From assembly GCA_003480425.1 (NCBI GenBank), contig QUJA01000031.1, positions 1-31,134 on the forward strand: a stretch of 31,134 nucleotides of DNA. Direction: 5' to 3'. The DNA is from Firmicutes bacterium AM31-12AC. Lineage in GTDB: Bacteria > Bacillota > Clostridia > Lachnospirales > Lachnospiraceae. Under the pieces are notes generated by a model. The model was not told the DNA's origin, made no database searches, and saw only the letters and a list, made by a program, of their open reading frames with translations. The position numbers and the translations under genes are program-made. Positions 1 through 8,422 of this stretch are shown one piece after another. Within the stretch, counting starts at the first letter, position 1, and every line of letters begins with the position of its first letter.

Positions 1-63
1 CCCAAATGGTCCCACTATCCCCGTCCCTAAATGGCTTGAAGCTGAAATTGTTTTGGTGAATGC
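1..63. other. GC-richer left edge, possible remnant of an interspersed repeat
   Basis: The first ~35 bases (with runs such as GTCCCACTATCCCC and GTCCCT) are more GC-rich and C-skewed than the AT-rich sequence around them. Runs of this style are seen at borders of REP-like or transposon-associated repeats in clostridia, but no transposase or inverted partner is visible here. This is inference only; the window starts too close to decide. Confidence 0.2.
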
Positions 64-92
64 TTGACGAAAATATTATCACCTATTAAAAT
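64..92 (+). promoter_or_regulatory. sigma-A-type promoter of the first AraC-GH39 gene
   Basis: TTGACG (64-69) and TAAAAT (87-92) are separated by exactly 17 bases. The start codon at 143 lies about 50 bases downstream, preceded by a purine-rich AGAGAGG (127-132). Position and spacing fit the promoter of the AraC-GH39/MATE transcription unit. Confidence 0.55.
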
Positions 93-142
93 TAAAAATA
101 GTGACTAAAAAGCAGAAACCACAAAAGAGAGGTAGTACTTGA

Positions 143-2544
143 ATGGATAATATGCGAACAATTATGGACTTCGAATTTGATACTAGCGAAGTACAGAATA
201 CACATTTTCATCAGAATCTGGAGATTGTGTATGTTCTGGAAGGCAGTGTGGAAGTACAGATTGAACCAGAAACTTATAATTTGAAAAAAGGTGATTTTTT
301 ACTTATTAATGCGAACAAGCGTCATTCTTGGAGGGCGACGGAAGAAAAAATCCTTCTTGCATCATTTCAAATCAATTTTACAATGTTGGCAGAATATATG
401 GGAACAAATCAGTTGTTATTCTGGTGTAATACTACAGCTGATAAGAACGAGTCGTATGAGCAGTTAAAACGAGTGTTGGATCAGATGCTGAACCGTTTTT
501 ATGACAAAGAAAAAGAAGGGGCGATTTATCTCAACAGCATTTATTATGAAGCCATTTATTTGTTAGTAGCATATTTCATGATAAAAGCGGATGACGTAAG
601 AATGAAAGAAAATTTTACCCCTGATAATTCGCGAATATTTGAGATTCAGAATTACGTACAGGCAAATTATCAAAAACAACTGAGTCTGAACGATCTGGCT
701 CAGAAATTGTATTTATCGAATGCATATTTATCCAAATATATTAAGAAACATTTTGGACTTAGTTTTTTGGAATATGTCAATAATATTCGTCTGTTCCATG
801 CAGTAGATGAGCTTCTCTATAGCGAAAAAAAGATTACAAGAATTGCACTGGACAATGGATTTCCTACAACAGCAGCATTCAATAAGGCTTTCAAAGAAAT
901 CTATAATATGACTCCGTCGGCATATCGTTCGACTGTTCATAAAGAAGAAAATCTGAATGAGAATAAAGAGGCAAAACAAGAACTGGATAAAAGGGTGAAA
1001 GAATATCTGGCAGGCAAAGAGCCGGTGGAGGATAATACAGCGACAAGAAATATGAATCTGTATGTCGTAGATGCAAAAAATACTACAGAGTGGAAAAAAC
1101 CATGGGATAAAATCATCAATATGGGAAATATTGATTCGCTGCTCAATTACGATGTGCAGAGTCAGCTGCTTATGATGCAGAAAGAAATCGGATTTTCCTA
1201 TGTCCGGATTTACAATATATTTATGAAGGATATGTATTATGAAAATATTTCCGGAGATAACAAATACAATTTCAGCAGAATAGACCGCGGGCTGGATTTC
1301 TTGGTAGAGCATAATTTGAAACCATATATAGAACTCTCATTCAAACCAATAGAGGTAAATTATACAATCAACTCTTCTGTAGGAGACCGATATAATGAAA
1401 TTATATTTCATGACAGAGAAAGTTATGTTGAAGTTATGGAAGCACTTTCATCGCATATTGCAAACCGCTATGGGGTAAATGAAATCGAGAACTGGTATTT
1501 CGAACTTTGGAAAGACGACCGTCTCAATATGCTGGATGCGAAAGGGTGGTATTTTGACTGTTTTGAGATTGGGTATCATGCATTAAAGAAGATATCGTCA
1601 AAAATCAAGGTAGGAGGAGCTGGATTTGCACTTGGATACGATAGATATCAATACAGTATTTTGATTAAAAATTGGAAAACAAGAAATGTCAGACCAGATT
1701 TTATCAGTGTGTACTCGTATTCTTATTTATTGTTGCAGCAGGACGGGGTTTATTTTGGAAAGCGTTCGCTTGATAACAGCTTTGTGAAAAATCAACTGGA
1801 ATTATTCAAAGATGTTTTGAAAGCAGAAGATTTTATGCCGGATGAACTACATATTACAGAGTGGAATTTTACAATATCAAATCGAAATTGCATCAATGAT
1901 AGTTGTGCACAGGGAGCATACATTGTGAAAACGTGTATCGAATCGATTGGCGAAGCAGATATGATGGGGTACTGGCATGGTTCGGATTTGCACACAGAAT
2001 ATTATGATTCCGGTGCTGTTTTGTATGGAGATAATGGTCTTCTGACAAGAGATGGAATCAAAAAGCCATCCTTTTATGCATTTCATTTTCTGAAATTTTT
2101 AAAAAAGGGATTACTTGGTAAAACCGAAAATGCGTTGTTGACAACAGATGGACGAGGTGTATATACTATTGCGTGCCATAACTGTAAAAAATTTAATTAT
2201 CGATATACAATGAAGGCTGAGAAAGATATTCGGGTAGATGATATTGACAGTTTGTATGAAGATACAGATTCGATACATTTGAAATTCCAGATTAATAATG
2301 TTAAAAATGGAACTATGTGATGCGTATATTCTATGTAAATGAAAGTAATGGAAGCATTCAGAATATCTGGAAGGATATGGATTATATCAGTAACCTTTCA
2401 AAAGGTGAAGTAGAGTATATGAAAAGAAGTGCCAATCCAAAAGTAGATATGAGGAAAATTACAGTGGAAGATAATGTTCTTCATATAGAAACAAAATTGA
2501 AAGCACATGAGATTAAGGTGTTGGATATACATTATCAATATTAA
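143..2544 (+). CDS. AraC-family regulator fused to a GH39-like domain (one frameshift)
   Basis: A predicted cytoplasmic transcription regulator of about 800 aa once one base is restored. Residues ~1-95 form an AraC-type cupin sensor (HFHQNLEIVYVLEGS, then a KKGD turn). Residues ~163-265 form the double helix-turn-helix AraC domain, ending in the typical TPSAYR. The remainder resembles glycoside hydrolase family 39. The nucleophile motif HITEWN is kept, but the acid/base motif, normally W-N-E-P, reads WKDD, so the domain probably binds a sugar ligand rather than cleaving it. The frame breaks near 2314: it stops at 2318-2320 after NNVKNGTM and continues in the next frame to 2544. Adding one T (ACTATG to ACTTATG) gives NGTYVMRIFYVN, which matches the paralogue's SGTYRIKRYLL. 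The MATE exporter follows after 48 bases. It may control the neighbouring transport and catabolic genes (inference). Confidence 0.85.
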
Positions 2545-2592
2545 GAAATATTTAAAGCTAAAGGAAAAAGAGTGGATTGAGAGGAAAGAAAA

Positions 2593-3972
2593 GTGAATAA
2601 GTTAAAAAAATTATTCGCACCAGTGGATATGACGGCTGGAAGACCATGGGAAGATATTCTGATCTTTACGATACCGATGCTGATAGGAAATATTGCGCAA
2701 CAGCTTTATAATACTGTTGACAGTATTGTGGTAGGAAGATTTGTAGGGGATAATGCACTGGCAGCAGTTGGAAGTGCCGGTCCGATTTTGAACCTTCTGA
2801 TTGTATTGTTTGTTGGAATTTCAGTAGGAGCAAGTATTATGGTGTCTCAGTATCTGGGAGCCAGAAACAGAGAGGCGTTATCTGGAACAATTGGAACATG
2901 TATTATGTTAACTGCAATTGCATCGTTGATCATTATGGTAGTTGCGACGTTGGCGGCAAGACCGCTTTTGGAATTATTGAATACGCCCGATAGTATTCTG
3001 GATTGGTGTACTTCTTATTTGAAAATTCTGTTTTTGGGCGCAGCAGGACTTGCATATTATAACATTCTAAGCGGAGTACTTCGAGGCTTGGGAGATTCCA
3101 TGTCAGCCCTTTTATACTTGCTGGTGGCAAGTGCGTTGAATATTGTGTTGGACTTACTTTTTGTAGTAAAGTTTGGAATGGGTGTAAACGGAGTTGCACT
3201 TGCTACTGCAATTGCACAGGGAATTTCAGCAGTGTTGTGCGTGCGAAGGCTTTCGAAATTAACAGAACTGTTTGATTTGAAGTGGAAATATATTAGATTA
3301 AACAAGCAGCATGCCAGAAATATTATCCGACTTGGAGTTCCGTCGGGTGTAACACAGGCAATGATTTCTATGGCAATGTTAATTGTACAATCATTGACAA
3401 ACAGTTTTGGAGAACAGTTTATTGCAGCGAATGTAATTACAATGCGAGTAGATGGATTTGCAATGCTTCCTAATATGTCGTTTGGTAATGCGATGACTAC
3501 TTATGCCGGACAGAACGTTGGAGCAAATAAATATGATCGTGTTGCAAAAGGTGCAAAACAGGGGCTTTTTATGGGAGTCGGAACATCGGTAGTGATTACA
3601 TCGTTGATTTTAATCTTTGGTAAACCACTGATGGGAATTTTTACAAGTACATCAGAATTGGTTGATTTAAGTTATCATCTAATGCAAATCCTTGCAGTAG
3701 GATATCTGGTTATGTCAGTGACCCAGGTGTTGTCGGGTGTTATGCGAGGTGCCGGAGATACAATGACACCAATGTGGATTTCCATTGTACAGACAATCAT
3801 GATTCGTGTACCACTTGCGTATCTGCTTGTCTATGCATCCAGAAGCACAGCGTTCCCACAGGGAAAACGAGAATATATTTATCTGTCACTGGTTATTTCA
3901 TGGGTGATCGGAGCGTTAATTACTACTTTCTTCTATAAAAGAGGAAAATGGAAAACAAAAGCAATTAAATAA
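2593..3972 (+). CDS. MATE-family multidrug/cation antiporter
   Basis: A 459-aa integral membrane protein of the usual MATE length, with about 12 predicted membrane segments in two similar halves. The N-terminal signature PMLIGNIAQQLYNTVDSIVVG with GDNALAAVGSAGPI, and a repeat in the second half (VLSGVMRGAGDTMTPMW), are typical of NorM/DinF-like MATE proteins, which export drugs or metabolites against H+ or Na+. The start is GTG at 2593, preceded by GAGAGGAAAG; no better in-frame start exists nearby. It lies 48 bases after the AraC-GH39 gene and ends at a strong terminator, so the two probably form one transcript. Export of aglycones or other plant phenolics would fit the context but is not shown by the sequence. 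Confidence 0.9.
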   Translation: MNKLKKLFAPVDMTAGRPWEDILIFTIPMLIGNIAQQLYNTVDSIVVGRFVGDNALAAVGSAGPILNLLIVLFVGISVGASIMVSQYLGARNREALSGTIGTCIMLTAIASLIIMVVATLAARPLLELLNTPDSILDWCTSYLKILFLGAAGLAYYNILSGVLRGLGDSMSALLYLLVASALNIVLDLLFVVKFGMGVNGVALATAIAQGISAVLCVRRLSKLTELFDLKWKYIRLNKQHARNIIRLGVPSGVTQAMISMAMLIVQSLTNSFGEQFIAANVITMRVDGFAMLPNMSFGNAMTTYAGQNVGANKYDRVAKGAKQGLFMGVGTSVVITSLILIFGKPLMGIFTSTSELVDLSYHLMQILAVGYLVMSVTQVLSGVMRGAGDTMTPMWISIVQTIMIRVPLAYLLVYASRSTAFPQGKREYIYLSLVISWVIGALITTFFYKRGKWKTKAIK

Positions 3973-3978
3973 AAAAGG

Positions 3979-4026
3979 AAAAAAGCAGATGCAGGTTTCA
4001 AATTCGAAACCTGCATCTGCTTTTTT
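3979..4026 (+). terminator. Rho-independent terminator after the MATE gene
   Basis: A perfect 21-base inverted repeat (3979-3999 with 4006-4026) with a 6-base loop. The core is GCAGATGCAGGTTTC paired with GAAACCTGCATCTGC, followed by six T. It starts 7 bases after the MATE stop codon. The A-run on the left arm means it could also act on the opposite strand. Confidence 0.93.
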
Positions 4027-4276
4027 GAAACAAAGGTTTATGAAAGAAAAGAATGGAACAGAAATATGCACGCTGAAAAATGGCGAAAAAGATAATATGA
4101 GGATATCAAACATAATAAAGGAGGGTAGGAAGAATAAGTGAATAGCAACATTGCTAAAGATGGGAAAGTCGGACGAAATGAAAAGTTCTATTTTTGATAA
4201 AAGAATATAATCTGTCAGTCATATTTTATTTAAAAATAGACTCTTGAAAATTCGAACGAAGAAAGGAAGGGAAACA
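4027..4276 (+). promoter_or_regulatory. Leader/promoter region of the GPH symporter gene
   Basis: About 250 bases without a convincing gene. TATAAT at 4206-4211 is a good -10 box about 66 bases before the start codon, but no clear -35 lies 16-18 bases upstream. This could mean dependence on an activator such as the AraC proteins nearby (inference). An AAGGAGGG ribosome-binding-like sequence near 4120 precedes only a ~19-codon frame from GTG 4138, which is too short to call. Confidence 0.35.
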
Positions 4277-5563
4277 ATGGAAAAACTGAAAGGAAAAGAT
4301 TATTTCTCATTTGGAATTGGAAACGTGGCATCCCAATTATCATGGACAATGGTAAGTTCGTATCTGACATTATTTTACACCGATGTATTTGGATTGCAGG
4401 CAGGAGCTGTTGCAATATTGTTTTTGGTAGCAAGAATATGGGATGGAATTAATGACCCGATGATGGGTGCGATTATGGAGCATACACATACAAAATACGG
4501 AAGATTCCGTCCTTATATTGCAATCGGTGCTCCGTTGTTGGTTGTATTTACAATTTTAACATTTAGTGTACCAGGTTTTGGTAGTGTGGGAAATCTGATT
4601 TATGCTTACATTACATATATCGGACTGGGAATGGTTTATACAATGACGAATGTGCCATACCTTGCATTGCCAGCAGTTATGTCAAATGATCCGAAAGAAG
4701 TGAATAAGTTAAACACAGCACAAATGATGGGAATGGTAATTGGTATGATTGCTTTACAGTTATGTACATTACCATTAGTAAATTATTTTGAAGGTATCTG
4801 GCCGGGAAGAGGATATCAGATTACAGCAGGAGCATATGCAATTGTTGCATTACCACTTTTCTGGTTCTGTGCGAAAAACTGTAAAGAGAGAATTACAGTA
4901 AAGAAAGAAGAGCAGACTTCTACAAAAGAATCATTAAAATATGTGCTGAAAGATCGCAATGCTATGTCTGTTATTGCATACACAACATTGAATATGATTG
5001 GAATGATGGGAAGAATTGGATGTGCAACATACTTTTACATTTATGTTGTTCAAAACTTTGCTTTAATTACTGTGTTTATGATGATGCCAATGTTTGTAGG
5101 TGCAATCGTAATGCCTTTTGGACCAAAAGTGATTGATAAACTTGGAAGAAAGAAAACATTGTATGTAGCTCTGATTTTTCAAACAGTAGGATGCCTTATG
5201 ATGTTCTTTGGACCTTATACAAATATTCCGTATTTGCTGCTGGCACATGTTGTATATGGAATCGGATATATTGGTGGAGCGTGTGGAAGTTCAATGTTAG
5301 TTGATGTAGTCACAGATATTCATGATAGAACAGGTGCAAGACCGGATGGTATATTATTTTCAATGAACAGTCTGGCAGGAAAGATTGGGCAAGCAATTGG
5401 TTCTGCACTTGGAATTGCTATTATTGGATGGTTTGGATATGTAGCTGGAAAAGACATTACAAATGAAGTCAGAAACGGAATTCAAATTGGTGTAAACTTA
5501 ATGCCGGCAATTGTATATGTATTAGCACTGATACCGGTAGCTATGTACAAGCTGGAAGACTAA
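4277..5563 (+). CDS. GPH-family glycoside/sugar:cation symporter (MFS superfamily)
   Basis: A polytopic carrier of 428 aa resembling MelB/XynP-type glycoside-pentoside-hexuronide:cation symporters. Near the N-terminus, FSFGIGNVASQLSWTMVSSY is followed by FYTDVFGL, then ARIWDGINDPMMG and the loop TKYGRFRPY, all hallmark GPH positions. About 12 membrane segments are predicted. The start is ATG 4277, which has AAGGAAGGG just upstream; an earlier in-frame codon at 4244 has no ribosome binding site. The C-terminus stops soon after the last membrane helix (YKLED), so it is shorter than many homologues by a few dozen residues. It stands alone between two terminators and directly precedes the deglycosidase operon, so uptake of a glycoside for that pathway is the likely role; the substrate is unknown. 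Confidence 0.88.
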   Translation: MEKLKGKDYFSFGIGNVASQLSWTMVSSYLTLFYTDVFGLQAGAVAILFLVARIWDGINDPMMGAIMEHTHTKYGRFRPYIAIGAPLLVVFTILTFSVPGFGSVGNLIYAYITYIGLGMVYTMTNVPYLALPAVMSNDPKEVNKLNTAQMMGMVIGMIALQLCTLPLVNYFEGIWPGRGYQITAGAYAIVALPLFWFCAKNCKERITVKKEEQTSTKESLKYVLKDRNAMSVIAYTTLNMIGMMGRIGCATYFYIYVVQNFALITVFMMMPMFVGAIVMPFGPKVIDKLGRKKTLYVALIFQTVGCLMMFFGPYTNIPYLLLAHVVYGIGYIGGACGSSMLVDVVTDIHDRTGARPDGILFSMNSLAGKIGQAIGSALGIAIIGWFGYVAGKDITNEVRNGIQIGVNLMPAIVYVLALIPVAMYKLED

Positions 5564-5580
5564 AGAAAGCGAACGAAAGA

Positions 5581-5625
5581 AAAAAGAAGACAAAAAAGAT
5601 ATATCTTTTTTTGTCCTCTTTTTTT
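5581..5625 (+). terminator. Rho-independent terminator after the GPH symporter
   Basis: An inverted repeat centred on GATATATC (near 5598-5605) pairs GAAGACAAAAAA with TTTTTTTGTCCTC, followed by a run of T (5619-5625). It begins 17 bases after the stop codon. Confidence 0.75.
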
Positions 5626-5699
5626 GTACAAAAAGAAAGAGTCCAAATACTGTATGAAATTAGGTTAATTTTGCGAAAGCACGCCGGAAATATATTTTA

Positions 5700-5705
5700 T
5701 ATAAT
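5700..5705 (+). promoter_or_regulatory. Candidate -10 box of the C-glycoside catabolic operon
   Basis: TATAAT at 5700-5705 lies 42 bases before the first start codon of the operon, in an AT-rich stretch (TATATTTTATATAATG). No good -35 hexamer is seen at 16-18 bases. A promoter needing an activator would look like this, and three AraC regulators lie in the window; the link is inference. Confidence 0.35.
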
Positions 5706-5747
5706 GAAATCAAGTTAAGAGAGAAAAATGAAAAGGAGCGAAACAGC

Positions 5748-6650
5748 ATGAAATTAGGATTTGTAAGTGCAATTCTTGATACTTGGAGTTATGAAGAAAT
5801 GATGGATTTTGCATCAGATCATGGGTTTGAATGCGTAGAAATTGCCTGCTGGCCACAAGGTAAAGCAGAGAGAAGATACGCAGGAGTAAGTCATATAGAT
5901 GTAGATAAAGTTCTTGCAGACGATGAGTATGCAAAACATATTCTTGACTACAGTAAAGAGAAAAGCGTAGAAATTTCTTCTCTTGCATTTTATCCAAACA
6001 CAATGGATGGAGATTTAGAAAAGAGAGCTTCTGTAGTAGAACATTTGAAAAATGTAATCCGTGCAAGCCATAAGCTTGGCATTGGTATGGTTACAACATT
6101 TATCGGAAGAGATCAGACAAAGAATATCGAAGAAAATCTGGAGCTTGTAAAAGAAGTTTGGCCACCGATTATCAAACTTGCAGAGGAAGAAAATGTAAAA
6201 ATAGCAATCGAAAACTGCCCAATGTTGTTTGGACCAGACCAGTGGCCGGGCGGACAAAATTTAATGACAACACCGGCTATATGGAGAAAAGTATTTGCAA
6301 TTCTTGATAGCGATAATCTGGGAATCAATTACGATCCATCACATTTTGTATGGCAGATGATCGATTATATTAAACCGATTTATGAATTCAAAGATAAAAT
6401 TTTCCATGTTCATTACAAAGATATTAAGCTTTACAATGACCGTTTGAATGATTGCGGAATTATGGCATATCCACTTGATTTTATGTCACCAAAGCTTCCG
6501 GGACTGGGAGATGTGCGATGGGATAAATATGTATCAGCACTTACAGACATTGGATACGACGGATATACATGTATTGAAGTGGAAGATAAAGCTTTTGAAG
6601 GAAGTAAAGAAAAAGTAGAGCAGTCTCTTGTTTTAAGCCAGAGATACTAA
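5748..6650 (+). CDS. Sugar phosphate isomerase/epimerase-like TIM-barrel enzyme
   Basis: A 300-aa protein of the xylose isomerase-like TIM-barrel superfamily. The probable metal ligands appear in order: Glu in IAIENCP (~residue 150), Asp in NYDPSHF, His in FHVHYKD and Glu in CIEVED near the C-terminus. This is the divalent-metal site of IolE/YcjR-type enzymes. Relatives act on 3-keto sugars or hydrate keto-glucals, so here it may convert the enone or keto sugar released by C-glycoside cleavage (inference from context). The start ATG 5748 has AAAAGGAGCG upstream. It is the first gene of the operon and is separated from the next by a strongly structured 172-base spacer. The exact reaction cannot be told from sequence. 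Confidence 0.88.
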   Translation: MKLGFVSAILDTWSYEEMMDFASDHGFECVEIACWPQGKAERRYAGVSHIDVDKVLADDEYAKHILDYSKEKSVEISSLAFYPNTMDGDLEKRASVVEHLKNVIRASHKLGIGMVTTFIGRDQTKNIEENLELVKEVWPPIIKLAEEENVKIAIENCPMLFGPDQWPGGQNLMTTPAIWRKVFAILDSDNLGINYDPSHFVWQMIDYIKPIYEFKDKIFHVHYKDIKLYNDRLNDCGIMAYPLDFMSPKLPGLGDVRWDKYVSALTDIGYDGYTCIEVEDKAFEGSKEKVEQSLVLSQRY

Positions 6651-6656
6651 AACAGT

Positions 6657-6720
6657 TTGTCATCTAGGAAGAAAAACAAGCGGCTGCGCAGCAGACATTT
6701 GTTTTTAACCTAGATGACAG
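6657..6720 (+). other. Long intercistronic stem-loop
   Basis: TGTCATCTAGG (6658-6668) pairs with CCTAGATGACA (6709-6719). The stem extends inward through GAAAAACAA and TTGTTTTT around a self-complementary GCTGCGCAGC. No T-run follows, so it is not a typical terminator. It may stabilise or process the operon mRNA. Confidence 0.7.
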
Positions 6721-6723
6721 CGA

Positions 6724-6774
6724 AAGAATCAAAGAGTGCGAAGCACGACAGATGCGTTAAGCATCTGGATTCTT
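6724..6774 (+). other. Branched RNA-like structure: two hairpins inside an outer stem
   Basis: AAGAATC (6724-6730) pairs with GATTCTT (6768-6774) and encloses two hairpins: GTGC-gaa-GCAC (6736-6746) and AGATGC-gttaa-GCATCT (6750-6766). It directly follows the long stem-loop at 6657-6720 and ends 49 bases before the next start codon. It could be a leader or processing element, or a small palindromic repeat; no known riboswitch class was recognised. Confidence 0.5.
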
Positions 6775-6822
6775 GAGGCTGAATAAGTGAAACAAATTAA
6801 AATATATAAAAAGGAGACTAGA

Positions 6823-7935
6823 ATGGAAAAATTAAGAATTGCAATCGTAGGTTGTGGAGGAATCGCAAATCAGAAACATATGCCATCTATCAAAGCAAAT
6901 GCAGACAAAGCTGATATGGTAGCTTTCTGTGACATCATTCCTGAGCGTGCAGAAAAAGCTGCAAAGGAATATGGTGTAGAAGGTGCTAAAGTTTACACTG
7001 ATTATAAAGAGATGCTTGCAGATACAAGCGTTGAATTTGATGTTGTACATGTATGTACACCAAATGTGGCTCACTGTCCGATTACAGTAGCTGCTTTTGA
7101 AGCTGGAAAACATGTAATGTGTGAGAAGCCAATGGCTCACAATACAGAAGATGCACGTAAAATGATTGATGCATGGAAAAAATCAGGAAAGAAATTCACA
7201 ATCGGTTATCAGAACCGTCTGCGTGATGACACTCAGACATTGCATGCATCTTGCGAGGCTGGAGAACTTGGAGAAATCTATTTTGCAAAAGCACATGCAC
7301 TTAGAAGAAGAGCTGTTCCTACTTGGGGCGTATTCCCTAATAAAGCCCTTCAGGGCGGCGGTCCTTTAATCGATATCGGAACACATGCACTTGATATTAC
7401 ACTGTGGATGATGAATAACTATGAGCCAGAATCAGTATCAGGACAGGTATTCTACAAGCTTGGACGTCAGGAAGATGGTCCTGAAGGAAATGTATTCGGA
7501 CCATGGGATCCTAAGACATTTGAAGTAGAAGACTCTGCATTCGGTCTTGTGAAAATGAAAAATGGTGCAACAATTTATCTGGAAGCATCTTGGGCACTGA
7601 ATGTACTGAAATCTATGGAAGCTTCTACAACACTTTGTGGAACAAAAGCAGGTGCTGAAATCCATCACGGCGGAAGCTACCCACAGGATGAACTGATCTA
7701 CAACACAGTAGAGCATAATCAGTTAATGGAAAAAACAATCTCACCTGCAGGTGTTGTTGATTTCTTTGAAGGCGGAGCAGCAGCAGAGGCAGTTCGTGAG
7801 CAGGAGCAGTGGCTCAATGCAATCATCAATGATACAGATCCGCTTGTAAAACCAGAGCAGGCATTTGTTGTAACACAGATTCTCGAAGGAATTTACAAAT
7901 CAGCAGAAACAGGAAAAGAAGTATTCTTTGACTAA
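6823..7935 (+). CDS. Gfo/Idh/MocA-family NAD(P)-dependent sugar dehydrogenase (DgpA-like)
   Basis: A 370-aa two-domain oxidoreductase. The N-terminal Rossmann fold has the dinucleotide motif AIVGCGGIA (~residues 6-14), and the family motif CEKPMA is at ~residue 105. The C-terminal catalytic domain carries GGGPLIDIGTHALDITLWMM with the conserved Asp/His pair. ATG 6823 is chosen because AAAGGAGA precedes it; an upstream in-frame GTG at 6787 has no such site. In the Dgp system of a gut puerarin degrader, a protein of this family oxidises the C3 hydroxyl of the C-linked glucose, making the C-C bond cleavable. Its place just before the deglycosidase subunits supports that role here. The second family member at 9577 could share or reverse the step, so assigning roles between the two is uncertain. 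Confidence 0.88.
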   Translation: MEKLRIAIVGCGGIANQKHMPSIKANADKADMVAFCDIIPERAEKAAKEYGVEGAKVYTDYKEMLADTSVEFDVVHVCTPNVAHCPITVAAFEAGKHVMCEKPMAHNTEDARKMIDAWKKSGKKFTIGYQNRLRDDTQTLHASCEAGELGEIYFAKAHALRRRAVPTWGVFPNKALQGGGPLIDIGTHALDITLWMMNNYEPESVSGQVFYKLGRQEDGPEGNVFGPWDPKTFEVEDSAFGLVKMKNGATIYLEASWALNVLKSMEASTTLCGTKAGAEIHHGGSYPQDELIYNTVEHNQLMEKTISPAGVVDFFEGGAAAEAVREQEQWLNAIINDTDPLVKPEQAFVVTQILEGIYKSAETGKEVFFD

Positions 7936-8013
7936 GATGAATATTGAGAATACCGGTATCTTTCAAGAGATATTGGCATCTCAGCTATAAGTTAGGAAAG
8001 CGAGGAGTTAAAA

Positions 8014-8409
8014 ATGGCTGGCAGACAGATTTATAATCCGGCTGGATTTAAAAATATAGAAGAAAACGGAAAGGTAACAGGTTACCAGTTCCAGTTTAAA
8101 GCACAGTATTATCGTGGAATTACATTGTCAATCGTTCGTGATATCCAGATCAATGTAGACGGAGAGGATGTTAAAAGAGAAGACATTCGTTTCACAGTAA
8201 ACGGAGAAACATTTACATTGGAAGAAATGCGTACAGTTGTAGATTCAGATTATCGTTGGGAATTTGGCGACTATGCAACAGTATCTGTGATTAAAGAAGG
8301 TGGACTTGCAAAAGGAAATCATCACATTCATGCAAGACAGATTATTGCACCGTCATATATGCCATTTCAGATTGAAGCAGATTGTGACGCAGATTTCGTG
8401 ATTGAGTAG
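8014..8409 (+). CDS. dgpB: C-glycoside deglycosidase beta subunit (DgpB-like, DUF6379)
   Basis: A 131-aa beta-rich protein matching the small subunit of C-glycoside deglycosidases. Visible family features are the opening ENGKVTGYQFQFKAQYYRG, the central VNGETFTLEEMRT, an aromatic turn (YRWEFGDYA), and the closing HARQIIAPSYMPF. In known systems this subunit packs against the TIM-barrel subunit and helps shape the active site; alone it is not a complete enzyme. The start ATG 8014 has GCGAGGAG upstream. The stop lies 13 bases before the start of the large subunit, whose ribosome binding site (GTAGGAGGAAC) overlaps this stop codon, so the two are translationally linked. A paralogue lies at 26246-26710. 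The symbol is given by similarity; the substrate is unproven. Confidence 0.82.
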   Translation: MAGRQIYNPAGFKNIEENGKVTGYQFQFKAQYYRGITLSIVRDIQINVDGEDVKREDIRFTVNGETFTLEEMRTVVDSDYRWEFGDYATVSVIKEGGLAKGNHHIHARQIIAPSYMPFQIEADCDADFVIE

Positions 8410-8422
8410 GAGGAACTTGAAG

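Noticed and set aside
728..1312. A 194-codon open frame on the minus strand inside the first AraC-GH39 gene
   Set aside because: Cysteine- and isoleucine-rich, no ribosome binding site, and it lies wholly opposite a recognisable gene; a shadow frame.
143..2544. Secreted or active xylosidase (GH39) annotation for the three fusions
   Set aside because: There is no signal peptide, an AraC DNA-binding domain precedes it, and the acid/base motif is lost in all three.
4138..4197. Short frame from GTG 4138 after an AAGGAGGG sequence
   Set aside because: Only about 19 codons, poor spacing from the binding site and no recognisable peptide; noted in the leader region instead.
5660..5700. A catabolite-control (cre) operator before the catabolic operon
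   Set aside because: The stretch with TGCGAAAGCACG resembles the consensus only in part and lacks the required symmetry.
6657..6774. CRISPR repeat or known riboswitch
   Set aside because: There is no repeat-spacer periodicity, and the fold matches no riboswitch pattern I can recall.
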